57,998 nucleotides of DNA from Chryseosolibacter indicum (GCF_018598585.1 NZ_JAHESD010000033.1:1-57998); one strand, 5' to 3'. Numbered from the stretch's first letter, positions 18,401-29,214 are shown. Notes: generated by a model from the letters alone, not told the origin. Numbers and translations: made by a program.

Positions 18401-18783
18401 CCTTAGTTAGATAAAAGATACATTGACCCTCTCTCTATAGGCTTTGCGGAAGCGCAGCCTATTCCTTATATTAAGGAGCTGCCTTTATTTATAGACTCCT
18501 TTGCTTACGTTTATTGAACTCAAATTTTTCGTATTAACAGATCTTGAGTAAATCCTCAGTTGATATAATCTATAGTAAGATTTCACACATCATTACTGTT
18601 GCCGGAGAATACCAGTCCGGTGTATGATTATCCAGAAAGTATCAAAAACCGATAGACAGTACCGCATTCGTTTGTGATCCCACTATTTTAATTTCTAAAT
18701 ATTAAAGAGGAGGAGGATGGAATTTAGAAGGGTGCGAATTGGTTATTATGCTAAGAAAAGAGTAGGGAAGAAATAAAAAAGAA
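18401..18783. other. Intergenic region between pseudogene and tRNA-Glu
   Basis: About 380 bases without a gene. A hairpin at 18437-18462 (ATAGGC and TGCG pairing with CGCA and GCCTAT around GAAG, with two unpaired Ts) follows the pseudogene stop by about 40 nt. It may be the old terminator, although it lacks a T tail. Nothing else is recognisable. Confidence 0.4.
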
Positions 18784-18820
18784 AAAAGGGAAATCAGATG
18801 TTAATCCAACTTTCCCTTTT
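18784..18820 (-). terminator. Terminator of the tRNA-Glu transcript
   Basis: Minus-strand AAAAGGGAAA pairs perfectly with TTTCCCTTTT across a 17-base loop and runs into a T stretch. It begins three bases after the 3' end of the tRNA. Confidence 0.65.
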
Positions 18821-18822
18821 AG

Positions 18823-18894
<72 letters not shown>

Positions 18895-18992
18895 GTGTTA
18901 CTGTGTTTGTCAAAAGGTGTGCAAAGATATATCTGTACTTTCTATTTGCAAACCTATGCGAGATTTTTTTTTCAAAACCCTTAAACTTTTCA

Positions 18993-19023
18993 TTTGTTTT
19001 AGGTTTCATCTATTTTATTTTTG
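18993..19023 (+). promoter_or_regulatory. Bacteroidota-type promoter of gap
   Basis: TTTG at 18993-18996 and TATTTTTG at 19016-19023 are separated by 19 bases, matching the -33/-7 consensus TTTG-N19-TAnnTTTG. Transcription would start near 19030, about 20 nt before the gap ATG. Confidence 0.6.
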
Positions 19024-19024
19024 A

Positions 19025-20050
<1,026 letters not shown>

Positions 20051-20080
20051 TTTCATTACAACAAAAATATTTTTTGTAGG

Positions 20081-20105
20081 AAGCCGCTTTTTTAGCGGCT
20101 TTTTT
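20081..20105 (+). terminator. Intrinsic terminator of gap
   Basis: AAGCCGCT pairs with AGCGGCTT around a TTTTT loop, followed by a T run to 20105. It is a textbook Rho-independent terminator 30 nt after the stop. Confidence 0.9.
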
Positions 20106-20185
20106 CATTTCAGGCACAAAGATTTAGCTGCTTTTAGACGTAAGGCCACTTGATAACGGCCTCGAACGTTTAAAAGGATCAGGTG

Positions 20186-21382
20186 ATGAGAGATTACTAC
20201 GAAGACTTAGGTGTATCTCGCAATGCAACTTCAGGCGAAATAAAGGCAGCTTATAAAAAGCTGGCAAAGTTGTATCACCCTGATCGTAATCCTGGAAATA
20301 GACAGGCAGAAGAACTTTTCAAAATAATAAATGAAGCTTATCAGGTTCTCTGTAACCCATCAAAAAAAGGACGATACGACCTCCGCATCAATGGTCTCGC
20401 TCAGGTATACGATGAATTATACGTGGCCGAACTAAGAAAGAACAGGTACTATCGCTGGAAAAAAGCGCAGGAAAGCAGATATCGTATAGATAAAAACTAT
20501 TTTAAAATTCAAGCCCTGGCATTCCTTGTTTTTCTGATCATTGCAGGTTTTTGCTTCTCCGTAGTACGCACGGCTCACTACTATGTAGAGAAACAAGAGT
20601 TAAAGAAAACAAGAGCAAATAAGGAACAACTTAAAAATGTAAATGGCCTTTTTGGCTCCGGACGTTTCGACGATGCCTTTAAGTTAATTAGTAACCTGGA
20701 GGAGAAAGATCCACTGGAATACAGATATAGTTTTGCAAAAGACAGTCTCGTGGGCGCCCTCCGCAAACAAGCAGACCTCGAATTCAAACTCCGTAATTTC
20801 TCTTCAGCAATTTCTCACTATAACGTTCTAAAAAATTATGAGCATCCGCTTCGCTCCGAAACGTTACAGAATATATATCTGTGTGAGTACAATATGGGAA
20901 ATTATCAGCAATCAATTGAAGTACTGAAACAGTTGCACGCTGAGGAGCCTCATAACCTTGCATTGATCTATGAAATAGGAATGATTAACCTTCACAAGTT
21001 AAACAAACCCGAGGAAGCACTGCGCTACTTTACTTTAGGCAAGAGATTGTTTAAAGAAAACTTTAGTGATGTTTACGGAAGAGCCTTTCAGATAGTAATG
21101 AATTCAGCTGACGCTCCTGACATCTACTATCACCTTTTTGTTGCAAAGGCTCAAGCCAATATTAAATTAAAAAGGTATAAAGAAGCTGTTACTGACTGCA
21201 ACTGGGCCATTTTTTTGAGACGAAATCAAGCCGATCCTTATTACATGAGAGCCCTGGCTGCTATTAATATCCAGGACTACAGCAACGTCTGCGAAGACAT
21301 TTCAAAAGCGAAACAATTTGGCATTCTGAATATCGACAGACTTCAGCGCAAGTACTGCTATATCGCACTGCAACAACGATAG
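20186..21382 (+). CDS. Membrane-anchored J-domain protein with TPR repeats
   Basis: 398 residues from the ATG at 20186; a GTG one codon earlier is the alternative. The J domain occupies about 3-65, with the Hsp70-stimulating HPD at 31-33 and [21 protein letters not shown] basic stretch ([10 protein letters not shown]) precedes one hydrophobic segment at about 108-127. A helical coil and several TPR-like repeats follow to the C-terminus ([37 protein letters not shown]). By the positive-inside rule the J domain is cytoplasmic and the TPR part periplasmic. It probably recruits DnaK to a membrane-associated process; the client is unknown. It is followed 87 nt later by a TerB-like gene. Confidence 0.85.
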   Translation: MRDYYEDLGVSRNATSGEIKAAYKKLAKLYHPDRNPGNRQAEELFKIINEAYQVLCNPSKKGRYDLRINGLAQVYDELYVAELRKNRYYRWKKAQESRYRIDKNYFKIQALAFLVFLIIAGFCFSVVRTAHYYVEKQELKKTRANKEQLKNVNGLFGSGRFDDAFKLISNLEEKDPLEYRYSFAKDSLVGALRKQADLEFKLRNFSSAISHYNVLKNYEHPLRSETLQNIYLCEYNMGNYQQSIEVLKQLHAEEPHNLALIYEIGMINLHKLNKPEEALRYFTLGKRLFKENFSDVYGRAFQIVMNSADAPDIYYHLFVAKAQANIKLKRYKEAVTDCNWAIFLRRNQADPYYMRALAAINIQDYSNVCEDISKAKQFGILNIDRLQRKYCYIALQQR

Positions 21383-21469
21383 ATAATCCACATACTGTCG
21401 CTTAGAATGATTACCTTGTATTAAAATCCTAAGGCCTGATATTATCGAAAAATTCAGCCACAAACATTT

Positions 21470-21913
21470 ATGACAGATCTTACTAAAGAACAAATTCACT
21501 CGCTAACTAAAAGTTATCTTAATATCCTCGCCTTATTCCTGGATCAGGAGAATATTGAAAGTCGTTTTTTGAGATGCCTTCTCAAATGGGGATTTCAGCT
21601 CAAATTAAATCCTGAAGACCTGAAGAGGGGCATCGACATCTCATTATTGAAATTCTCACAACCGCAGGAAAAAATAGAACGACTTGAATCTATTTATCAC
21701 CTGGTTTACATGATCTACCTTGATAAGGTAGTCGAAGACATAGAACTTGAGGTTGCAACAGTATATGCAGAAAGACTTGGCTTTAAACCGGATGTTGTTA
21801 GCGAACTTTTTAAATCCATTGCTACTGCGGATTACGACGAACCTAAGCCACTCAAAGGCCAGGATGAAGTAATTGAATTCTTGAAGCTTTACGACCCTGA
21901 CGTAGTGGCGTAA
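21470..21913 (+). CDS. TerB-like all-helical protein of unknown function
   Basis: 147 residues, no signal peptide or membrane segment. The pattern is a bundle of amphipathic helices with HLVYMIYLDKVVEDIELEVA and VYAERLGFKPDVVSELF. This recalls the acidic helix pairs of TerB-type domains, although the typical DG.(I/V)...E core is only partly kept. The assignment is tentative. It follows the J-domain gene and precedes the his leader, which has its own promoter, so it is probably the end of a short transcript with its upstream neighbour. Confidence 0.6.
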   Translation: MTDLTKEQIHSLTKSYLNILALFLDQENIESRFLRCLLKWGFQLKLNPEDLKRGIDISLLKFSQPQEKIERLESIYHLVYMIYLDKVVEDIELEVATVYAERLGFKPDVVSELFKSIATADYDEPKPLKGQDEVIEFLKLYDPDVVA

Positions 21914-22005
21914 ACCATTCGCATGGATTGCATTAGGTTAAGGTATCTTGAATTACAAGAACAAACGCGCAGTTGGTTTTCTGCTAAAACGAAGCGTTTC
22001 AAACC

Positions 22006-22035
22006 TTTCCATATTCTTAATTGCTTATATATTTG
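22006..22035 (+). promoter_or_regulatory. Predicted promoter of the histidine operon
   Basis: TATATTTG at 22028-22035 matches the TAnnTTTG -7 box exactly. TTTC at 22006-22009, 18 bases upstream, is one base off the -33 box TTTG. Transcription would start near 22042, about 30 nt before the leader peptide. Confidence 0.5.
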
Positions 22036-22072
22036 TAGTTATCAAATCAATTTAGTTATTTGGTGCACAATT

Positions 22073-22150
22073 ATGAACAGATCACTTAATATAGCACTTC
22101 ACCACCATCATCATGATATCCTCGCGATGCGTGGCAAAGTACTATTTTGA
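22073..22150 (+). CDS. hisL: Histidine operon leader peptide (five consecutive His codons)
   Basis: 25 codons, read as MNRSLNIALHHHHHDILAMR followed by GKVLF and a TGA stop. The five His codons (CAC CAC CAT CAT CAT) are at 22100-22114. Short peptides with His runs upstream of hisG are the sensing element of transcription attenuation: a ribosome short of charged tRNA-His stalls there. The His codons also fall inside the first strand of an RNA secondary structure, and the stop codon lies 23 nt before the terminator stem. It is too short for usual gene callers. The E. coli hisL analogue has seven His codons but no other similarity. Confidence 0.88.
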   Translation: MNRSLNIALHHHHHDILAMRGKVLF

Positions 22151-22205
22151 GTTTTTTATAATGAAGAATTTCAAAGGCTTGTCACACCGACAAGCCTTTT
22201 TTTTT
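22102..22205 (+). promoter_or_regulatory. Histidine operon attenuator (alternative RNA stems)
   Basis: Four strands are visible. Strand 1 is CCACCAT (22102-22108, inside the His codons) and can pair with strand 2 ATGCGTGG (22127-22134, one bulged C). Strand 2, as GTGGCAA (22131-22137), can instead pair with strand 3 TTGTCAC (22179-22185), which contains the 3' half of the terminator's 5' arm. That pairing is prolonged inwards by TTTGAG (22146-22151) with TTTCAAA (22169-22175). Strand 3 with strand 4 forms the terminator at 22173-22199. A ribosome stalled on His codons covers strand 1, frees strand 2 and favours the antiterminator. A ribosome that reaches the stop at 22148 covers strand 2 and lets the terminator form. 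Confidence 0.75.
22173..22205 (+). terminator. Attenuator terminator before hisG
   Basis: AAAGGCTTGTC and GACAAGCCTTT form a perfect 11-bp stem around ACACC, followed by a run of T to 22205. It stands 13 nt before the hisG ATG, so termination here prevents expression of the whole operon. Confidence 0.9.
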
Positions 22206-22218
22206 AATACAAATGTAA

Positions 22219-23079
22219 ATGGAAACACTACTGCGAATTGCAATTCAAAAATCTGGTAGGCTGCAAGAGGGCTCACTTGACCTTCTTAAAGAAAGTGGAT
22301 TATCCTTCAGCAATGGAAAAGAACAGCTTAAAACTCAGGCAAGAAATTTTCCAGTTGAAGTTCTCTTCCTCCGTGATGATGATATACCTCAATACGTCGA
22401 AGATAAAGTAGCTGACGTAGGTATTGTAGGTGAGAACATCCTTCTTGAAAAACAAAAGAAAAACCAACTCATCAGAAGACTCGATTTTGCTAAATGCAGA
22501 CTCTCCATTGCCATACCGCGAGCAGAAAATTATGGAGGTGTACAATCTCTACAAGGCAAGAATATTGCCACCTCCTACCCTAACATCGTCAAGAATTTTT
22601 TATCAAAGCATAATATAAATGCTGGCATCCACGAGATCAGCGGCTCCGTTGAAATAGCTCCGGGTATCGGCCTTGCAGATGCTATTTGTGACCTGGTAAG
22701 TACAGGAGGAACCCTCCTTAGCAATGGTTTAAAAGAAGTAGAAGTAGTCATGCAATCTGAGGCTGTGATTATTGCTACACCACAACTGGCTCCTGAGAAA
22801 CAACAAATACTCGACAAGCTCTTATTCCGCATTGAAGCAGTACAGAAAGCAAAAAATAACAAGTACATTCTTCTTAACTGCCCCAATGACGCCATTGACA
22901 AAATAACAAGTGTAATTCCAGGTATGAAGAGCCCCACCATTATTCCATTAGCAAGACCAGGTTGGAGTTCGCTACATTCCGTTGTAGATGAGAACGATTT
23001 CTGGGAGAAGATAGACCAGCTTAGAGGCTTTGGTGCAGAGGGAATTCTTGTAGTGCCAATAGAAAAAATGATTGTTTAA
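22219..23079 (+). CDS. hisG: ATP phosphoribosyltransferase, long form
   Basis: 286 residues. It catalyses the first step of histidine synthesis, joining ATP and PRPP. LLRIAIQKSGRLQEGSLDLL at the N-terminus and the PRPP-binding segment EIAPGIGLADAICDLVSTGG are clear. The length and the C-terminal segment (about 210-286, ending GILVVPIEKMI) show the long form with its own ACT-like regulatory domain, so no HisZ partner is needed and feedback inhibition by histidine is expected. It is the first structural gene of the operon, 13 nt after the attenuator. Confidence 0.95.
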   Translation: METLLRIAIQKSGRLQEGSLDLLKESGLSFSNGKEQLKTQARNFPVEVLFLRDDDIPQYVEDKVADVGIVGENILLEKQKKNQLIRRLDFAKCRLSIAIPRAENYGGVQSLQGKNIATSYPNIVKNFLSKHNINAGIHEISGSVEIAPGIGLADAICDLVSTGGTLLSNGLKEVEVVMQSEAVIIATPQLAPEKQQILDKLLFRIEAVQKAKNNKYILLNCPNDAIDKITSVIPGMKSPTIIPLARPGWSSLHSVVDENDFWEKIDQLRGFGAEGILVVPIEKMIV

Positions 23080-23097
23080 TAATTGAATTAACCGCCA

Positions 23098-24381
23098 ATG
23101 AAAATATTTAATAATCCATCAAGAGAAAGCTGGAACGAAATAGTAAAAAGGCCGCAACTCGCATTAGACTTTCTGGATAGTGGTGTCCGCAATATTATCA
23201 ATCGTGTTAAAGTTTCAGGAGATCGTGCACTGCGTGAATTAACATTGCAATTTGATAAGGCAGAAATCAAATCAATTGAAGTTGATGCTTCAGAACTTAA
23301 TAACGCTACCCGGTCACTACCCGCAGCTTTAAAACAAGCAATAGAAGTTGCTGCAGATAACATCAGAAAATTCCACGCAACCCAAAAGCGTCAGGATGTA
23401 CAAGTCGAAACCATGCCTGGTGTAGTGTGCTGGCGAAAGGCTGTACCTATTAACAGAATTGGTATCTATATTCCAGGTGGCTCTGCTCCCCTGTTCTCTA
23501 CTGTATTAATGCTGGGAATACCAGCAAAACTTGCAGGCTGCTCTGAAATTATACTTTGCACGCCTCCTGACAAAGAAGGGAATATTAACCCTGCAATACT
23601 CTTTGCAGCGCAACTGGTTGGCGTAACAAAAATATTCCGCGTTGGAGGAGCCCAGGCAATTGCGGCAATGGCTTATGGAACAGAAAGCATACCGAATGTT
23701 TATAAAATCTTTGGCCCTGGCAATCAGTATGTGACAAAAGCGAAACAACTCGTAACAGAAGACGGACTTGCCATCGATATGCCTGCAGGACCATCAGAAG
23801 TTTTAGTTTTTGCAGATGAAACAGCAAACCCTAGCTTTATTGCTGCAGATCTGTTATCACAGGCAGAACACGGAGAAGATAGCCAGGTTGTATTGGTACT
23901 GAGCAATGAAATAATCCTGAGTGCGATACAGAAAGAAATTGACAAACAACTCAACGATTTACCCCGAAAAGCAATAGCAGAAAAATCATTATTCAATAGC
24001 AGGGTTGCTATTTTTAACGACAGCACCTCTGCAATTGAATTTATCAATGCGTATGCTCCTGAGCACCTCATTGTAATGGTGAAAGACGCTGACAGTATAA
24101 TTGACAAAGTTATCAATGCAGGTTCTGTTTTTATCGGTAACTATTCACCAGAAGCTGTGGGCGATTATGCCTCTGGTACAAACCACACCTTGCCCACCAA
24201 TGGATTTGCCAAGGCTTATGCAGGTGTATCTCTTGATAGCTTCTTAAAGTATATTACATACCAAAAGATCTCAGAAGAAGGAATTAAGAATATCGGACCA
24301 ATTGTAGAACAAATGGCAGAAGCTGAAGAACTTTTAGGTCATAAGAAAGCCATAACTGTAAGACTTCAAACCCTAAACTAA
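23098..24381 (+). CDS. hisD: Histidinol dehydrogenase
   Basis: 427 residues, the usual length. It carries out the last two oxidations, L-histidinol to L-histidine, using NAD and zinc. Diagnostic segments are YIPGGSAPLFSTVLMLGIPA, KIFGPGNQYVTKAKQLV, MPAGPSEVLVFAD, QAEHGEDSQVVLVL and VGDYASGTNHTLPTNGFAK, which carry the zinc- and substrate-binding Gln/His residues. It starts 18 nt after hisG and is followed by hisC after 6 nt. Confidence 0.96.
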   Translation: MKIFNNPSRESWNEIVKRPQLALDFLDSGVRNIINRVKVSGDRALRELTLQFDKAEIKSIEVDASELNNATRSLPAALKQAIEVAADNIRKFHATQKRQDVQVETMPGVVCWRKAVPINRIGIYIPGGSAPLFSTVLMLGIPAKLAGCSEIILCTPPDKEGNINPAILFAAQLVGVTKIFRVGGAQAIAAMAYGTESIPNVYKIFGPGNQYVTKAKQLVTEDGLAIDMPAGPSEVLVFADETANPSFIAADLLSQAEHGEDSQVVLVLSNEIILSAIQKEIDKQLNDLPRKAIAEKSLFNSRVAIFNDSTSAIEFINAYAPEHLIVMVKDADSIIDKVINAGSVFIGNYSPEAVGDYASGTNHTLPTNGFAKAYAGVSLDSFLKYITYQKISEEGIKNIGPIVEQMAEAEELLGHKKAITVRLQTLN

Positions 24382-24387
24382 AACAAG

Positions 24388-25434
24388 ATGAAAGGAAAAT
24401 CATTTATAGATATCCGCACATTGGTCCGGAAAAACATTCTAACCATGAAGCCATACTCATCAGCTAGAGATGAGTTTAAAGGAGAAGCTGAAGTCTTTCT
24501 TGACGCAAACGAAAATCCTTATCCTACACCATACAATAGATATCCTGATCCCCTTCAAAAAGAAGTAAAAGAGAAACTGGCAGCACTTAAAGGTGTAGAT
24601 GCTTCACAGATATTTTTGGGCAATGGCAGTGATGAAGCTATAGACCTCCTTATCCGTGCATTCTGTGAGCCCAACCACGATTCCATACTTATTACTGAAC
24701 CAACCTATGGGATGTACGCAGTTTGTGCCGACGTTAATGCAGTAAACATCCAACAAGTTCTGCTAACACCAGAATTTGACCTCGACCTGGATGCATTTCC
24801 CAATGCTTTTGATGCAACAACTAAAATAATTTTCCTTTGCAGCCCCAACAATCCTACAGGTAACTTATTAAGCAGAGATAAGATCATTGAAGTGTTAAAT
24901 CGCTTCTATGGCCTTGTGGTTATTGATGAAGCTTACATCGATTTTTCGAACAGCAGAAGCTTTGTACAGGAATTGAAGAAGTATCCTAATCTTGTTGTAC
25001 TTCAAACCTTTTCCAAAGCATGGGGGCTTGCAGGACTTCGTCTGGGTATGTGTTTCGCATCCGAAGAGATAATTTCAATTCTCAATAAGATAAAGTACCC
25101 TTACAACGTCAACATCCGAACACAGGAGCTTTCGCTGGAGGCGTTGGAAAATGCATACAAAAAAGACATTTGGGTAGATGAAATATTAAACCAGCGCGAT
25201 AAGCTCATCAAAGCTTTAAAAGGTCTAAAAATTGTGGATAAAGTATACCCTACCGATTCCAATTTTATTCTTGTCAGGGTTCAGGATGCCAATGCTACAT
25301 ACCGTTACTTAACGGATAACAAAATAATCGTAAGGGATAGATCCCGTGTTTCCTTATGTTATAACTGTCTGCGTATCACCGTAGGAACACCTGAAGAAAA
25401 TGAAACATTGATCAAAGCACTAAAACAATTATGA
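24388..25434 (+). CDS. hisC: Histidinol-phosphate aminotransferase
   Basis: 348 residues, fold-type I PLP enzyme that converts imidazole-acetol phosphate to histidinol phosphate. [17 protein letters not shown] is the substrate-binding N-terminus, CSPNNPTGN and [10 protein letters not shown] hold PLP contacts, [14 protein letters not shown] carries the Schiff-base Lys210, and [20 protein letters not shown] is the C-terminal Arg motif. Its stop overlaps the start of hisB by 4 nt (ATGA), consistent with translational coupling. Confidence 0.95.
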   Translation: MKGKSFIDIRTLVRKNILTMKPYSSARDEFKGEAEVFLDANENPYPTPYNRYPDPLQKEVKEKLAALKGVDASQIFLGNGSDEAIDLLIRAFCEPNHDSILITEPTYGMYAVCADVNAVNIQQVLLTPEFDLDLDAFPNAFDATTKIIFLCSPNNPTGNLLSRDKIIEVLNRFYGLVVIDEAYIDFSNSRSFVQELKKYPNLVVLQTFSKAWGLAGLRLGMCFASEEIISILNKIKYPYNVNIRTQELSLEALENAYKKDIWVDEILNQRDKLIKALKGLKIVDKVYPTDSNFILVRVQDANATYRYLTDNKIIVRDRSRVSLCYNCLRITVGTPEENETLIKALKQL

Positions 25435-26546
25435 AGAAGGTACTTTTTATTGATAGAGATGGAACGCTAATAACTGAGCCACCTGATCAGCAAATCGACA
25501 GCCTGGAAAAATTAGAGTTCTACCCGGGTGTATTTTCTTCACTTTCGCGTATTGCTAAAGATTTAGATTATGAGTTGGTTATGGTCACAAATCAGGATGG
25601 ACTAGGAACAGATAGTTTCCCCGAGAATACCTTCTGGCCAGCGCACGAAAAAATGATTAAAGCGTTTGAAAACGAAGGTATCATCTTTAGCAAAACATTC
25701 ATAGACCGATCTTTTCCTCACGAAATGAAGTCAACCCGGAAGCCAGGAACAGGAATGCTTACCGAATTCTTTTCAAAGGAATACGATCTCAAAAATTCAT
25801 ATGTCATTGGCGATAGAGCTACCGATGTTGAGCTCGCAAAGAACCTGGGTGCAAAGGCTATCTTAATTAACAATGGAAGCTTGTCAGAAAAAATTATTGA
25901 GCTACAACTCGAGGATTATTGCTCACTAACAACAACGTCATGGAATGAGATTTACAAGCTCCTGAGTAAGCCTCAACGAAGTGCTTCTGTAGCAAGAACT
26001 ACCAAGGAAACGGATATTAACATAGAAGTTAACCTTGATGGAAATGGAAAATCTTCCATTAATACCGGGTTAGGTTTTTTTGATCATATGCTTGATCAGT
26101 TGGCAAGGCACGGAAATCTTGATCTTGTTGTTAACGTAAAAGGAGATTTGCACATTGATGAACATCATACTATTGAAGATACTGCCCTCGCCCTTGGTGA
26201 CGCATTTATAAAAGCATTGGTTGACAAAAAAGGAATAGAACGTTATGGCTTCTGCCTTCCTATGGATGATTGCCTCGCACGAGTAGCTATAGATTTTGGA
26301 GGAAGGCCATGGCTCGTCTGGGAAGCCGAATTTAAACGCGAGAAGATTGGTGAAATGCCCACTGAAATGTTCTATCATTTTTTTAAGTCCTTCTCTGATA
26401 CAGCAAAATGTAACCTCAATATTAAAGCGGAAGGAAATAATGAACATCATAAAATCGAAGCTATTTTTAAGGCCTTCGCGAAATCAATCAAAATGGCAGT
26501 AAAGAAAGAAGGGAATCAATTGCCATCAACCAAAGGAATTCTATGA
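25431..26546 (+). CDS. hisB: Bifunctional histidinol-phosphatase / imidazoleglycerol-phosphate dehydratase
   Basis: 371 residues, two domains. The HAD-type phosphatase (about 1-165) starts [12 protein letters not shown] with nucleophile Asp8 and Asp10 and keeps [17 protein letters not shown]. The dehydratase (about 185-371) has [31 protein letters not shown] and [15 protein letters not shown], the His clusters that bind its metals. The Cys-rich zinc loop of the E. coli phosphatase is replaced by [15 protein letters not shown], which has no Cys. I recall this as usual in Bacteroidota. The fusion covers steps 6 and 8 of the pathway. It overlaps hisC and hisH by 4 nt each. Confidence 0.95.
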   Translation: MKKVLFIDRDGTLITEPPDQQIDSLEKLEFYPGVFSSLSRIAKDLDYELVMVTNQDGLGTDSFPENTFWPAHEKMIKAFENEGIIFSKTFIDRSFPHEMKSTRKPGTGMLTEFFSKEYDLKNSYVIGDRATDVELAKNLGAKAILINNGSLSEKIIELQLEDYCSLTTTSWNEIYKLLSKPQRSASVARTTKETDINIEVNLDGNGKSSINTGLGFFDHMLDQLARHGNLDLVVNVKGDLHIDEHHTIEDTALALGDAFIKALVDKKGIERYGFCLPMDDCLARVAIDFGGRPWLVWEAEFKREKIGEMPTEMFYHFFKSFSDTAKCNLNIKAEGNNEHHKIEAIFKAFAKSIKMAVKKEGNQLPSTKGIL

Positions 26547-27130
26547 ACCTCGTATTAATAAAATATAATGCAGGAAATATTCAATCGGTAAGCTTCGCCC
26601 TTGAACGCTTAGGCATAAGCTTCAATATAACTGATGATGCAGAGCAAATCCGCAAAGCAGATAAAGTAATTTTTCCTGGCGTAGGTGAAGCAAGTACTAC
26701 AATGACTTTTCTAAAAGAAAAGAAATTAGACCAACTGATAAAATCATTAACGCAGCCCGTACTTGGTGTTTGCTTAGGCATGCAGTTGATGTGCCGGTTC
26801 TCGGAAGAAAATAACACACCCTGCCTGGGTATATTTGATGAAGACGTGAAGCGGTTTATTCCTGAAAGCACCATGAAGGTTCCGCACATGGGTTGGAATA
26901 AATTGCTCTTGAGGGAAGACTCCTGGCTCAACCCTGAGCTATCAGACCAATACGTATATTTTGTTCACAGTTTTTATGTTCCGGTCAACCGATACACATC
27001 GGCTCTAACAGACTACATCAATCCCTTTAGTGCAGCTTTAAAAAAAGATAATTTTTATGGAGTCCAATTTCATCCGGAAAAGTCAGCTTCAACTGGTGAA
27101 CTGGTTTTAAAAAGCTTCTTAGATTTATGA
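26543..27130 (+). CDS. hisH: Imidazole glycerol phosphate synthase, glutaminase subunit
   Basis: 195 residues, class I glutamine amidotransferase. The oxyanion-strand motif is FPGVGEA, the nucleophile elbow is GVCLGMQLM with Cys77, and the His-Glu pair is in [10 protein letters not shown] near residue 175. It supplies ammonia to HisF. The first residues [16 protein letters not shown] are typical of HisH. It overlaps both hisB (4 nt) and hisA (4 nt). Confidence 0.95.
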   Translation: MNLVLIKYNAGNIQSVSFALERLGISFNITDDAEQIRKADKVIFPGVGEASTTMTFLKEKKLDQLIKSLTQPVLGVCLGMQLMCRFSEENNTPCLGIFDEDVKRFIPESTMKVPHMGWNKLLLREDSWLNPELSDQYVYFVHSFYVPVNRYTSALTDYINPFSAALKKDNFYGVQFHPEKSASTGELVLKSFLDL

Positions 27131-27840
27131 GAATAATACCCGCTATAGATATTATTGATGGCAAATGCGTTCGCCTTACACAAGGAGATTATCAGCAAAA
27201 AAAGATTTACAACGAAAACCCCGTTGAAGTAGCCCAAAGCTTCGAGCAGGCCGGACTAAAATATCTTCACCTTGTAGACCTCGATGGAGCCAGGGCAGGA
27301 AGAGTAACTAACTGGAAAGTAGTTGAAGAAATTTCATCAAAAACAAAGTTGATTATCGATTTTGGTGGTGGTATAAAAACTGATGAGGAGGTAAAAAATT
27401 TGTTCGATCTTGGCGTAGCGCAGGTAAACCTCGGAAGCATTGCCGTAAAAGAACCTGACAAAGTAATATCATGGAGTAAGAAATATGGGGCAGAAAAATT
27501 GATCCTAGGTGCTGATGTTAAAGATGAAATTATTGCAATACATGGATGGCAGGAAAAATCACAACTAACAATTGATGACTTCATAAGCAACTTTCAAAAA
27601 CATCAACTCAATCATATTACATGTACCGACATTAGTACCGATGGTACTTTAAAAGGACCAAACATCGGCTTATATCAGCATCTCATAACCAACTATAGCA
27701 GCATAAAACTTATTGCAAGTGGTGGAGTTGGATCCTTTGAGGATCTTCAAACACTACAATCAATCGGTGTCTTCGGGGTCATTATTGGCAAAGCAATCTA
27801 CGAAGGCAAATTAAACCTTAAACAACTTGTAACTCTTTAG
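27127..27840 (+). CDS. hisA: ProFAR isomerase
   Basis: 237 residues, a TIM barrel that isomerises the ribosyl moiety of ProFAR. The catalytic Asp8 is in [19 protein letters not shown], the two phosphate-binding loops are [13 protein letters not shown] and [13 protein letters not shown], and the second acid lies in [14 protein letters not shown]. The HisA-specific VRLTQGDY separates it from HisF. It ends 2 nt before hisF. Confidence 0.95.
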   Translation: MRIIPAIDIIDGKCVRLTQGDYQQKKIYNENPVEVAQSFEQAGLKYLHLVDLDGARAGRVTNWKVVEEISSKTKLIIDFGGGIKTDEEVKNLFDLGVAQVNLGSIAVKEPDKVISWSKKYGAEKLILGADVKDEIIAIHGWQEKSQLTIDDFISNFQKHQLNHITCTDISTDGTLKGPNIGLYQHLITNYSSIKLIASGGVGSFEDLQTLQSIGVFGVIIGKAIYEGKLNLKQLVTL

Positions 27841-27842
27841 GA

Positions 27843-28598
27843 ATGCTTACAAAGAGAATAATACCTTGTCTTGATATTAAGGACGGACGCACAGTAAAAG
27901 GGATTAATTTTTTAAACATAAGAGACGCGGGCGATCCGGTTGAGCTTGGTTCTTTATATGCACAACACGGTGCTGATGAATTAGTATTTCTCGATATATC
28001 GGCCACCAACGAAAAAAGAAAAACTTTCGCTTCCCTTGTAAAAGATATTGCGCGTCATATAAATATACCCTTTACAGTAGGCGGTGGTATAAGCAGCGTG
28101 CAGGATGTCGCCCCGCTGCTTGAAGCTGGCGCTGACAAGGTTAGTATTAACTCAGCTGCTGTAAGAAATCCGAAGCTTATTGATGATCTTTCCAGAGCAT
28201 TTGGTTCACAATGCATCGTTCTTGCAATAGACGCAAGAACCGTTAATGATAATTGGTTAGTACATACAAATGGAGGCAGGCAGGCAACCGATATCCGGTT
28301 GTTTCCGTGGGCAAAAGAAGGCCAGGAAAGAGGTGCAGGTGAAATACTCTTCACAAGTATGGACCATGATGGAACCAAGGCCGGCTTTGCAACTGAAGCC
28401 TTGAACGCGCTTCACAACCTTCTTAATATTCCGGTAATTGCATCTGGCGGTGCGGGTAATAAAGAACATTTTGTTGAAGCTTTTACTAAAGGGAAAGCGG
28501 ATGCAGCGCTTGCTGCCAGCATATTTCATTTCCGTGAAGTAGACATCCCGGATTTAAAATTGTTTCTTAAAAATAATGGAGTTAATGTAAGGCTATAA
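27843..28598 (+). CDS. hisF: Imidazole glycerol phosphate synthase, cyclase subunit
   Basis: 251 residues, a TIM barrel related to HisA. It closes the imidazole ring with ammonia from HisH and releases AICAR. Signatures are [18 protein letters not shown] (catalytic Asp11), [45 protein letters not shown] with the second catalytic Asp, and [13 protein letters not shown]. It is followed by hisIE after 12 nt. Confidence 0.96.
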   Translation: MLTKRIIPCLDIKDGRTVKGINFLNIRDAGDPVELGSLYAQHGADELVFLDISATNEKRKTFASLVKDIARHINIPFTVGGGISSVQDVAPLLEAGADKVSINSAAVRNPKLIDDLSRAFGSQCIVLAIDARTVNDNWLVHTNGGRQATDIRLFPWAKEGQERGAGEILFTSMDHDGTKAGFATEALNALHNLLNIPVIASGGAGNKEHFVEAFTKGKADAALAASIFHFREVDIPDLKLFLKNNGVNVRL

Positions 28599-28610
28599 TT
28601 TTGTTAAAGA

Positions 28611-29213
28611 ATGATAATTACTGATAATATAGATTTTCAGAAACTAAATGGTCTTGTTCCCTGCATTGTTCAGGACGCTAACACAAAAAATGTCCTAATG
28701 CTTGGCTTCATGAACGAAGAAGCTTTCAATAAGACAATCCGCGAAAAAAGGGTAACTTTCTATAGTCGCACTAAAAATCGCCTCTGGACTAAAGGAGAAA
28801 CTTCGGGTAATTTTCTTGAAGTACATGATATTTTAGTTGACTGCGACAGTGACTCAATACTAATTAAAGCGCACCCTATTGGTCCCGTATGTCACACAGG
28901 GGCTGATACATGCTTCAACGAATCCAACAAAGATTTTTCTCTCCTCACGTTAGAGTCAATCATTCAAGACAGAAAAAAGAATCCCAAAAAAGGTTCTTAT
29001 ACAACTTCCCTTTTTGAATCAGGAATTAATAAAATAGCACAGAAGGTTGGAGAAGAAGCAGTAGAGATAGTGATAGAAGCAAAGGATAACAATAAAGAAT
29101 TATTTCTTAATGAAAGTGCTGACCTGCTTTATCATTTCCTGGTACTACTTGTACAAAAAGGCTTCTCGCTTTCAGATGTTGTAGAAATACTTAAAAAAAG
29201 GCACAGCAAATAG
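28611..29213 (+). CDS. hisI: Bifunctional phosphoribosyl-AMP cyclohydrolase / phosphoribosyl-ATP pyrophosphatase
   Basis: 200 residues, the HisI-HisE fusion that performs steps 2 and 3. The cyclohydrolase half (about 1-110) has LMLGFMNEEAF, TFYSRTKNRLWTKGETSG, the metal-binding DCDSDS and PVCHTGADTCF. The pyrophosphatase half (about 118-200) has KKGSYTTSLFESGINKIAQK and VGEEAVEIVIEAK. It closes the operon, so all enzymes from PRPP to histidine are encoded here in the classical order. No terminator is seen after it; its stop is one base from the end of the convergent gene. Confidence 0.95.
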   Translation: MIITDNIDFQKLNGLVPCIVQDANTKNVLMLGFMNEEAFNKTIREKRVTFYSRTKNRLWTKGETSGNFLEVHDILVDCDSDSILIKAHPIGPVCHTGADTCFNESNKDFSLLTLESIIQDRKKNPKKGSYTTSLFESGINKIAQKVGEEAVEIVIEAKDNNKELFLNESADLLYHFLVLLVQKGFSLSDVVEILKKRHSK

Positions 29214-29214
29214 C

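Noticed and set aside
21923-22072. Longer in-frame extension upstream of the his leader peptide
   Set aside because: The open frame continues to 21923, but the predicted promoter at 22006-22035 and the stem geometry fit the short peptide starting at 22073.
25431-26546. HisB phosphatase domain inactivated because the zinc-loop cysteines are missing
   Set aside because: The catalytic Asp pair and later HAD motifs are intact, and loss of the Cys loop is, as I recall, common in Bacteroidota HisB, so inactivation is not supported.
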